From Bacteroidia bacterium (GTDB taxonomy: Bacteria; Bacteroidota; Bacteroidia; NS11-12g; UBA9320), in assembly GCA_020849295.1 (NCBI GenBank), contig JADLGN010000005.1, forward strand, positions 1 to 64,000: a stretch of DNA of 64,000 nt, read 5' to 3'. A program made the translations under genes and the position numbers. Shown here in pieces: positions 1 through 8,000 of this stretch. Each line of letters starts with the position of its first letter. Within the stretch, counting starts at the first letter, position 1. Under the pieces are notes generated by a model that was given only the letters and a program-made list of their open reading frames with translations, ran no database searches and had not been told where the DNA came from.

Positions 1-2
1 AT

Positions 3-32
3 CCGCAATGTTACCCTATTGATGAGGATTAG
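3..32 (+). other. possible 3' end of a gene entering from the left
   Basis: Frame 3 is open from the window edge to a TAG at 30-32 and reads PQCYPIDED. A cysteine-containing acidic end would suit the small secreted proteins that follow, so this could be the tail of another member of that family. Ten codons are too few to prove coding. The next gene starts about 85 bases downstream on the same strand. Confidence 0.25.
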
Positions 33-116
33 TTATTGAAGCGATTTAAGATTTTTTTCAAAATAATTTTACAATTTATTTATTATTTAAAATTTGTTAA
101 TTAAATTATTAAAAAA

Positions 117-530
117 ATGAAAAAAATTTATTTATTACTATTTATTTTTATGTTCATATCGAACATTACCAACGGAAAATGTTACAGATATATTGACCCA
201 AGAGCTGCAACAGAGGAGCACAATGGTTTTTCATCAACCAATTGGCAAGATGGTGAAGACACTTACATTGTTTGTTTTATTTCAGAAGATTGTGATATTT
301 GCCCTATGTGTTTAGCAAACGGTAATAATTTAGGAGATCCAACAGATCAAAACGCATCTGAGTATTTGCTTGGTTTGGCAGATGCTGATATTGCCAATGG
401 CGATTTTTCAGGTTCATATTTTACAACATATCAGGTATCAGGCGAGCCAAATCTACGTCATTACTGCGTTACAATGAGTTACAATGTTGTTAATGGTATG
501 GTTGAACAAGTGTTTGAAAGAATTGATTAA
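117..530 (+). CDS. small secreted cysteine-containing protein, unknown function
   Basis: This 137-residue protein opens with a clear signal peptide (MKK, then a hydrophobic stretch to about residue 20). The mature part has cysteines at 22, 53, 59, 62, 65 and 117, with a tight cluster at 53-65 (VCFISEDCDICPMC). I do not recognise a named family. By eye it shares an architecture with the products at 2059-2547 and 2560-3039: signal peptide, cysteine pair near the middle, a stretch rich in small and acidic residues, and a C-terminal strand with an aromatic residue five or six positions before a glycine (here Tyr122 and Gly127). I infer a paralogous family. It lies six bases upstream of the 410-residue secreted protein, so the two are probably co-transcribed. 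Export to the periplasm or surface is likely; a role as substrate or peptide partner is speculation. Confidence 0.75.
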   Translation: MKKIYLLLFIFMFISNITNGKCYRYIDPRAATEEHNGFSSTNWQDGEDTYIVCFISEDCDICPMCLANGNNLGDPTDQNASEYLLGLADADIANGDFSGSYFTTYQVSGEPNLRHYCVTMSYNVVNGMVEQVFERID

Positions 531-535
531 TCTAA

Positions 536-1768
536 ATGAATAGGCTGGTATTATTGGTATTATTGGAATTGTTGATTTTGTTTAACTGTAATATTAAATG
601 TCAGCCTATTTTAAAATTTAAAAATGAAACTAAACTCGAAAACTTCTTTGTATATAAAAATATCACATTTTGGCTGAATATCAAATTTCTTATTAATGAT
701 TCAAATCAAATAATAATAGCTGGTTCAGATACTACTACCAAATTAATTCATTTTAAAATTCAAAATTCATCAAATAAACCTATAGATCTGTACTGTGTAA
801 ATCCCTTTTCAGATAGTTTACATGATAACCCAATGGTTACAAGTTTTGTGCAAATGAAAGGAAATAAATATCTGTTAGTATTCAACAAACGATATATTTT
901 GAATGTAATTTATAATAAATCAACTATTCATGTATCACATTCAATGGTATTAAATAAGGTAACATCCAGACCTTTTAATTGTTATTATTATTACGATGGA
1001 TTGTATGGGATTTATCCAGTATCAACCATGCCAGTAAACAAAAGTTGCTTGTATTTTGGCGATTCCTTGTCAGTAAGTTTGCTTGAGCAAAAAAAAAGAA
1101 ATAATATTTATACTTATTCATTATTTAATCCTGAGTTTTGGCTATATGGCAATTCATCATATATTGAAGGTAAAGGAAATTTAATTCTAATATCAAATGC
1201 ACTAAGAAATGAACTATTAATTTTAAATTTAAAAAATAAAGAAGCAGATACACTTTATAATATAATTCCTGAATTTAAAGAATTAAAAGAAGAATATATA
1301 GATTCTATAAATAAAAAATTTCCGGGAAATGAATCTTTTTCAAGACTTAACTCATATCTTAATTATATGGATTCTTTCAATATGATTATTAAGATACTTC
1401 TAAGATCTCAAAATGAAATATGGATAGTATGGAAAGGAAATGATAAAAATCCAACTCAAATCAAATTAGATATACTTAAATACGATTCTGCTTCATTCAA
1501 TTGGAAAACACAATATCATAATATTATATATGATTATAAACAAATGAAAGAAACAGACACCATTGATGACGAACATTTTCCAATTAACATTTTCGGTAAT
1601 TTGAATTACTTAAAAAGTGATCAACTACTTGTATTATGCAATAACGATTTAGATATTAACCCAATAGGAAAAACAAAAAATGAATTTAATAAAAGAAAGC
1701 CCAAAGACACTATAAAATCTCTCAAATTATATGAATTTATAGTGATTAATAAGACCTCAACTGAATAG
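536..1768 (+). CDS. secreted protein of unknown function, possibly beta-propeller-like
   Basis: The product has 410 residues with an N-terminal hydrophobic signal (about residues 3-22, ending near CNIKCQ). The rest is rich in alternating hydrophobic residues, Asn, Ser and Lys, as expected of a mostly beta-strand exported protein; no catalytic motif is visible. Short runs such as NLILISNALRNELLILNLKN look like propeller-type strands, but I cannot count blades with confidence. It resembles the broken gene at 3047-4245 in length, in a 'DTL/DTV then N-I/L-x-I' segment in the middle, and in a following 'IKxL..xNEIWIVW / VKFI.SNTLFVRW' segment, so the two are probably paralogues. It follows the small secreted protein by five bases and ends the first half of the accessory locus. 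Confidence 0.75.
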   Translation: MNRLVLLVLLELLILFNCNIKCQPILKFKNETKLENFFVYKNITFWLNIKFLINDSNQIIIAGSDTTTKLIHFKIQNSSNKPIDLYCVNPFSDSLHDNPMVTSFVQMKGNKYLLVFNKRYILNVIYNKSTIHVSHSMVLNKVTSRPFNCYYYYDGLYGIYPVSTMPVNKSCLYFGDSLSVSLLEQKKRNNIYTYSLFNPEFWLYGNSSYIEGKGNLILISNALRNELLILNLKNKEADTLYNIIPEFKELKEEYIDSINKKFPGNESFSRLNSYLNYMDSFNMIIKILLRSQNEIWIVWKGNDKNPTQIKLDILKYDSASFNWKTQYHNIIYDYKQMKETDTIDDEHFPINIFGNLNYLKSDQLLVLCNNDLDINPIGKTKNEFNKRKPKDTIKSLKLYEFIVINKTSTE

Positions 1769-2058
1769 ATTGTACTAATAATCGTTTGAAAAGCCTTGCT
1801 TGATTAAGTTTATTAAAAATTGACTACATACCTTGTTTTTACTGAATTTAGCTTTTTTAATAATATCCGTATTTAGCACAAAACTCGTTTCCAAAATTTC
1901 TTCTATTTTTATCTAAAATCCGAAAATAAAGTTTCCTTTTTTTTCTCATTTTTTTTATTTTAATTTGATTCAGTATTGCAATACAATATAAAACAGGGAT
2001 TGCCGATGCCCTTGGTTAGTAGGCAAAAAAGTAAAAAATTAAATTAATAATTAACAAA

Positions 2059-2547
2059 ATGAAAAAATCAAAAGAATTAAGTTTATTGTTTGTATTGTTT
2101 TTCTTTTACTTTAGCAATATATTAGCCAAAGAACCAATTAAGAAGCATCGTGACCGGTTAAGGTTTGGCTACAATGTAGTCGAAACTGTTGAAGTGTATC
2201 AAGTTGGAGCAACAGGAAGTCGTGAATATGTACGGACAGATGTTTATTGCAGGGAAGCGGGTGATGACCGATGCCGGGCTTCAAGTATTGCAAACTCCGA
2301 CCCTGCAAATGAGTTAGATGTTTGTAACGAAGTATACGCATCAGCGGAAAAGGCTGTGGCAGAAAATATTTTGGTAGAAGGCGATAATGAAATAGAGATG
2401 GGTGTTGCCTCTGGAACGGTCTCACAGACAATTCAATTCGTAAATACCGAAACGCAACAATCGTATTACCGAACATTTTCCTATGTTTGGATTACCAATT
2501 CCGACGGGACAATTGATAGTTCACTTAGCATTTCTGACCCATTCTAA
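2059..2547 (+). CDS. small secreted cysteine-pair protein, unknown function
   Basis: The product has 162 residues with a signal peptide (MKKSKELSLL and a phenylalanine-rich core to about residue 23, LAK). Cysteines are at 64, 72 and 89; the first two form C-x7-C, the same spacing as in the next gene. The C-terminal third is strand-like and contains Trp144 and Gly150, matching the aromatic-to-glycine feature of the two related proteins. No database family comes to mind. It is followed by the second small protein after 12 bases, pointing to one transcript that runs on to about 4753. Base composition is a little less AT-rich than in the neighbouring larger genes. The ATG is preceded by an A-rich stretch. 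Confidence 0.75.
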   Translation: MKKSKELSLLFVLFFFYFSNILAKEPIKKHRDRLRFGYNVVETVEVYQVGATGSREYVRTDVYCREAGDDRCRASSIANSDPANELDVCNEVYASAEKAVAENILVEGDNEIEMGVASGTVSQTIQFVNTETQQSYYRTFSYVWITNSDGTIDSSLSISDPF

Positions 2548-2559
2548 AAAAATCAAATT

Positions 2560-3039
2560 ATGAAGTTAAAAATAATTGCAATAGCGATTTTGGCTTTAAT
2601 AGCTCTTGATAGTTACGCCTATACATTGATTATTCATAAAACAAAATTAGACGGAGATGGTACTGGCAACTACAATTACATTAATAGATATGTGGTTGAT
2701 AATTTTGTTTATATTGAGGGAGTACCAATCCTTCAATCTAGAACAGTAAATATTACTTGTCAAGGTCCCGGGGGGAATGCATGCCCTAACAACATTGCAG
2801 GCGGTGGTGGTGGCGGAGGTAGTGAACAGCCAAATCTTACAGAACTTTTTACCGAACAGGCTATAAACGCCGCCCAAGCTCTTTTAAATAAAGCAGAAGA
2901 TCAAAGTTCTTCCGGCGGGAGCGGAAATGATAGCGGTACAATTGTAACTCCAGACGGAAGGTCATATCATTTCTCTGTCTCATGGAGTACTGTAAGTGGT
3001 GAAACAAGTATAGATATGACATTTGAGGATGCACTTTAA
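2560..3039 (+). CDS. small secreted Gly-rich cysteine-pair protein, unknown function
   Basis: The product has 159 residues. It begins with a signal peptide (MKLKIIAIAI..., probable cleavage after DSYA at residue 20). Cys67 and Cys75 form a C-x7-C pair inside TCQGPGGNACP, followed by a run of seven glycines (about residues 81-87), a helical-looking segment (about 92-112), a second Ser/Gly linker and a C-terminal strand with Trp142 and Gly147. The polyglycine and Ser/Gly stretches look like flexible linkers. It appears paralogous to the products at 117-530 and 2059-2547. It sits between the preceding small gene (12 bases upstream) and the frameshifted large gene (seven bases downstream). Function is unknown. 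Confidence 0.75.
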   Translation: MKLKIIAIAILALIALDSYAYTLIIHKTKLDGDGTGNYNYINRYVVDNFVYIEGVPILQSRTVNITCQGPGGNACPNNIAGGGGGGGSEQPNLTELFTEQAINAAQALLNKAEDQSSSGGSGNDSGTIVTPDGRSYHFSVSWSTVSGETSIDMTFEDAL

Positions 3040-3046
3040 AGTTATT

Positions 3047-4245
3047 ATGTGTTTAAATAATTTCATTAAAAGAAGGAAGATTTTTACGGTCTTCATTCTT
3101 TTAACTAATTGCTGCATAGGTTTTTCTCAACATTCTTCATTCCATCTGGACTCTGTTTTGAATTTTAAAGAAATACCCATAACTTTCAACAATGCTATAC
3201 GTGTCGTCTCAATAAAATCAGAAAATGATAAACTTTTTATGGCTTTTATAAAAGGTAATAGGTTTTATCTTTATAGTTACGATCATACTAAAAAGGAACT
3301 AATAAAAACCAATTTCAAACTGAAAAATAAACATTCCATAGGTACAACACCGTATGATTTTGTTGTTGCTGAAAACTTTGTTTATATTCTATTAGATAAG
3401 AATGTACACTGCTTGTCAAAAGCCAAAATGAAAGAAGTGTTTTCTTTTTATTGTGGGGGGGCGGAGTATCTTTTTTTATCTCAGCAAAACCTAATAGCGG
3501 GATTTTACTACAATTATCACTCAAACGACAGCCCATTCAAAGCAGGGCTAAGAAAATTCGATTTACATGGAATCAAACTGACAGTATTTTTTTAGATGTT
3601 CCATTTCCAGAATACACCCACTATCTACCAAGAAATCTTATAACTTATAATGGAGAAAAATTTGTGTTTCCATTGTTTAATGGATTGAATTTTATTTTTG
3701 TAGATCGTAACTTCAAGAAAATTGATACTGTTAATTTACATATTGAGAAGTATGATAGCAATTGGGTACTCCCGTCAATAAGTCTCAGCCAATCCATTGC
3801 CAATAATAGGAACGATCTTTCATTGTATTGGGAATTGCTTGACCGAGCAAATTTTAGTAAAATATCAAGAATTGAGTATGTCAAATTTATTGATTCTAAT
3901 ACTTTATTTGTTCGTTGGTATAGTCATGATTCAATAATTGGATTTTCAAATAGATATTCAATGATTCTTGTGAAAAATTCAACTTCATGGTTTCCCGTTG
4001 ATGATAATTCGTATTTAGAAACACCCATACCATTTAATACAAGTTTAAGTGTCTATTCAGGTGGCATGCCTTTGCTTTCACAAAGTAATTTGACTACATA
4101 TACTAAACATTTTATTTACCAAGTTAAGATTGACATTCCATATATTGAAAATTTATCGTATAAAGAATATTATAATAAAAAGAAAGAAAAAGAAAAAACA
4201 CTTGAACCCGTTATTTCAATCTGGGTGTTCAGATATTATGATTAA
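3047..4245 (+). pseudogene. frameshifted secreted protein, paralogue of the 410-residue protein
   Basis: Two overlapping reading frames together encode one protein of about 400 residues. The 5' part (ATG at 3047, just after the upstream stop, with signal peptide MCLNNFIKRRKIF... to GFSQ) stops at 3593-3595 right after a run of seven T. The 3' part continues in the next frame with LDVPFPEYTHY and runs to 4245. One extra T in the run at about 3586-3592 would join them as ...KLTVFFLDVPF, so the break is a one-base indel. It could be a sequencing error, a true inactivating mutation, phase variation or -1 slippage; the sequence alone cannot decide. Length and several segments resemble the 410-residue protein at 536-1768. 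The downstream CxxC gene starts inside its last codons, which suggests the full frame was translated until recently. Confidence 0.7.
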
Positions 4246-4753
4246 AGCCTTTTACATACTTTTTATTGCTCTCTATTTTGGTTGCAGTGTCCCCAACAAT
4301 ACGATCGCAAACAAACGGACTATGTTGCAAGTTTGCGATATATACAATGATACAACGGATTTAATGATTGATAGGACTACTATTCTAATATTTATTAAAG
4401 AACCCAGTTGTACCGGTTGTAAAGAAACTCTTGCAGAATATTTGAACAAACTCGGTAAAAAATATCGTCAATATGTAATTCTTGGAAAATCAGAAAACTT
4501 ATTGGATAAGAAAATTTATAATCGTTATTTAGAGTTGAGGTTTACAAAATTATTAGGCACCTATTTTTCGCTTAGCTACCAAAATCTTACTTTTAAAATA
4601 AACCAGAAGGAGTTTGTATTTAAAACTATGAAGAGCCCATTTTTAATGGTAATTTCAAACAGAGGGAAAACTGTTGTGACCTATGAGTATCAAGATGTTT
4701 TCATAGATATTTTTATTAGAGATTCATTTAAGAAGGCTATAAAAAAATACTAA
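4238..4753 (+). CDS. thioredoxin-like CxxC exported protein
   Basis: I choose ATG 4238, giving 171 residues, because it starts a good membrane-export signal (MIKAFYILFIALYFGC); longer upstream starts add a lysine-rich segment that lies inside the previous gene. Cys16 could be a lipidation site, although the residue at -3 is not ideal. The mature part contains EPSCTGCKETL with Cys58 and Cys61 in a CxxC arrangement, preceded by a hydrophobic strand (TTILIFIK), as in thioredoxin or TlpA-like folds. Its start overlaps the stop of the broken large gene by eight bases, indicating translational coupling. In an operon of secreted cysteine-pair proteins, a disulfide-handling role is a reasonable inference but unproven. 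Confidence 0.7.
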   Translation: MIKAFYILFIALYFGCSVPNNTIANKRTMLQVCDIYNDTTDLMIDRTTILIFIKEPSCTGCKETLAEYLNKLGKKYRQYVILGKSENLLDKKIYNRYLELRFTKLLGTYFSLSYQNLTFKINQKEFVFKTMKSPFLMVISNRGKTVVTYEYQDVFIDIFIRDSFKKAIKKY

Positions 4754-5087
4754 TTTTGTTTTCTCTATAGTTGGAATACTAAAATATTTAGCGGAAACTG
4801 TCTCCAAAAAAATGGCATACCGCTACTAAAAAAATTGAAATAAAATAGGTTATATTAATATTTTTTTTAAACTAAAGTGGCTTAAACACCTCGAATTCTT
4901 TTTTAAATAACTCCTAATCACATTCATCGTTGAAAACAATGATAAATTTGAATTAAAAATAAAAATAGTTATCTGAAAAATAATGCAAGTAATAAGGCTA
5001 AAACTTTATCAAAAAGTTTAAACCTTTATTTGCTTTCTTCCACAAAAAAAATGAATTCATATATTTGGCTATTTATCTTCTTAAATA
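4754..5087. other. gene-free stretch at the edge of the accessory locus
   Basis: This convergent intergenic region of 334 bases carries no convincing open frame. It is very AT-rich. The only structure I see is the short inverted repeat at 4789-4825. No clear terminator hairpin with a T-run is visible for either flanking gene. Confidence 0.6.
4789..4825. repeat. short inverted repeat TAGCGG...CCGCTA
   Basis: TAGCGG at 4789-4794 is exactly complementary to CCGCTA at 4820-4825, enclosing 25 bases that contain ACTGTCTCC and a run of seven A. It is locally more GC-rich than its surroundings. No T-run follows on either strand, so a terminator is unlikely. It could be a remnant of a transposable element end; no transposase is nearby. 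Confidence 0.35.
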
Positions 5088-8000
5088 TCAAACTAAAAAC
5101 GGCTCTAAGGTATGTTTGTTTTCTCTTAGTTGATATTCTTTTACCTGATACATAAATGCCTGAAGTTTTGTATCCGTTGATACATCTTGCTGACCATCGT
5201 ATGCGTAATCTACCCATGGAATATTATTATGGTCTTTCTTAAAGCTGCCGGCAATTGAACAAATCAAAGTACCCGGCATACAAGTAAATGGTAAAATATT
5301 GCAAATTCCTGATATTCCTTTCTTGCTGAGTGCAGATACCGAACCTATAGCCATTACCGGATCTCCGTCATAATCTCTATGTACATAAGGTGCTGTAAGT
5401 TCAAGTATTAAATCCAAAGGCACTTCTTTTTCAATATCAATTATATCTTCTACTGTTTTTATAAGTTTGTGATATGAATAGTGCTGCCCGAATTGCTGTA
5501 TTTTTGATTTTATAATTCCCATGTAATCTCCTTTCCACTTACTGTCTCGTGTATAGCGATATGTAGAATAATAGAACCATTCTGTAAAAGGAGCCATATA
5601 TGTTTCTGCACCTAGTGCTTCAAGCCTTGCAATAATATCTCCACTGCAAAATACATTATCTCGCATAAATATTTCGCCAACAAGCGATACTACAGGCTTT
5701 CGAGGTATTTTGTGTATTTGAATTTTTTTGAAATTTTTACCAGCTATTTCCAATGCCTCTGCCAATCCTTTACAATCGTTTTCTACACATTTTTCAATAT
5801 TTTTAAGTGCTTCATTGTAAATTTTATCAGTTTCACCTGAATTTATTTCATAAGGACGGTACTGCTGTTGCATTTTTCTTATTAAGTCAATAGCCACAAA
5901 ACCTTTCCAAACATTCATTCTGAATTTTGAGCCTTTTCCCGGAGTTATATCTGAATAAGAACTATCGTTTGACGGACTCACAATTTTAACATCTTTAAAA
6001 CCCAATCTTTCAAAAATGATTTTATCTAATTGATTATATTGCCCGAAACGGCATGGACCATTATGATCTGGCATAAAAAAACTAATTTTCTTTGGGTCAG
6101 TTTCTGGGTTAAGAAGTTTTTTAACAAATGAGCCTATAGTACAAATTTGAGGAAAACACTCTTTACCATTTGTAAATTTCCTGCCCAGTTCTAGGTCTTC
6201 TTTGGTTTGTACAGGCAATGAATATGATTCTATTCCGCAACTGCGAGCAGCTGCAGCTGCTATATATGAACTGTCATTCATATAAGGCCACCACAATACT
6301 CTATCATTTGATGGTGTGGCATTTTTAAAATCACTAGCTGTTTTTGAGACATATTCAAATGGTTTTCTCCCTTTTTTTCTTATACTGTCTAAGAAAGCTT
6401 CGAGACGAGTAATTAATCCGGCATCTGCCGAGTGTTCATCAATTTCAAGTTGTATAGACGGTTTCCCTTTTAATACTTCGGTTACAAAATGAGTTATAAA
6501 AGAATCTGGTCCGCATCTGAAATTACTCATATATATTGCATACAGTTTAGGGTTTTTGGCTACTATTCTTGCTCCAGACAGGATTCTTCTTCCTCCGGGC
6601 CAATACATATTAGGAAATTCATCAAAAATATTTTCATCATTCAATGGTAAAAAATCGAGGGGTATAGGTAAAACATTTAAATTTATAAGTTTTTCAACTA
6701 ATCTTAAATTAAGCTCGGGGTCTCCTGTATTGTATGACCTGCCCAAGATTACCATTGTCTCTTTGTTTTCAGGCAAATTATCTAATATTTCTTTACCTCT
6801 TGTAACTAATGATTTTTCAAAGTCAATCTGTTTTTCCTGTGCTTTATAAATTGCTTTTTTACATAATGATTTATCTGTTCCAAATTGAGTTTTCATAAAT
6901 TCAATTACTTCTTTTACAAAAACCTTATCAAAAAATCGGGGATGAAATGCAGGTATCATCAATTTATCAATACCCGGAGTACCGGCAAGTGCTGCTTTTA
7001 CCATAAACGGATATGACTGTATCCATGGACAATTGCAATTAGAGGTTGGATTGTTTGCTGCCGGTTTTGCATTTACAACAAAAGGTACAAAAACGTGATC
7101 AACGTTTTTATTTATTAAGTCAAGAATATGTCCATGTACTACTTCTATCGGAAAACAAGTTTCGGATGTAAGCATTTCCAATGATTTAGAAATCAAAGCC
7201 CTATCGGTGGGTTTTGATAAAACAATATTGAAACCTAACTCATAAAAAAATGTTCTCCAAAACGGAAAATCCTGATAAAATAAAACTAATTCACGCGGTA
7301 TTCCTATTGAAATACCGCCTTTGTTGCGTTCTTCATCATAATCTCCCAAAAGCATTTTTTCTCTTTCTTCGAAAAGATTAGGAATGTCATCAATTTTCTT
7401 TTTGCGTTCGGCTATTTCATATTTTTCACATCTTCCGCCATAGCACAAAGGACGTTTTTCTCCTTCAATTTTCACCATTCTTATTTCACAAAAATCATGG
7501 CAGTCTTTGTCTTTGCATATAAATTTATCAAGTACATAAGAAGCATCTTTCACTTCAAATCCTTTAAATTTTGAAAAACCTACTTCTTGTACTTTTTCTT
7601 TAGCTAAAATTGCCATGCCTATAGCTCCTGTTACATCAAAGTTTGGAGGAATAGTTATTGATTTTCCTGTAACTTTTTCAAATGCTGCTACTACACCTTT
7701 ATTGTTTGCTACTCCACCCTGAAAAAATATTTTATTTCCGATTTTACGGTTACAAACTACTCTTTGTATATAATTATTTACTATAGAATATGCCAAACCT
7801 CCAACAAGATTTTCATTTTTCTCTCCTCTTTGTTGATTTGCATTAAGTTCTGACTCTATAAAAACAGTACAGCGACATCCAAGTGAAGTAGGTTGCTCAG
7901 AGCCTAAGGCAAGCGTACCAAATTGCTCTACAATGTTGATATCTAGTTTTTCTGCCTGCTCTTCAAGAAAAGAACCTGTTCCTGCGGCACAAACTTTATT

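Noticed and set aside
2138..2476. Minus-strand open frame of 112 codons
   Set aside because: It lies entirely inside the small secreted gene on the plus strand, which has a signal peptide and paralogues; the minus frame shows no recognisable features.
117..3039. Assignment of the small secreted proteins to the NVEALA peptide family
   Set aside because: No NVEALA motif or leader pattern is visible; only the general gene layout is similar.
3586..3595. Programmed -1 ribosomal frameshift at the T7 run
   Set aside because: A slippery run exists, but I see no downstream stem-loop or conserved context; a simple indel explains it equally well.
4130..4237. Longer N-terminus for the CxxC protein
   Set aside because: The extra 36 residues are lysine-rich, lie inside the upstream gene and would bury the export signal; the ATG at 4238 gives a proper signal.
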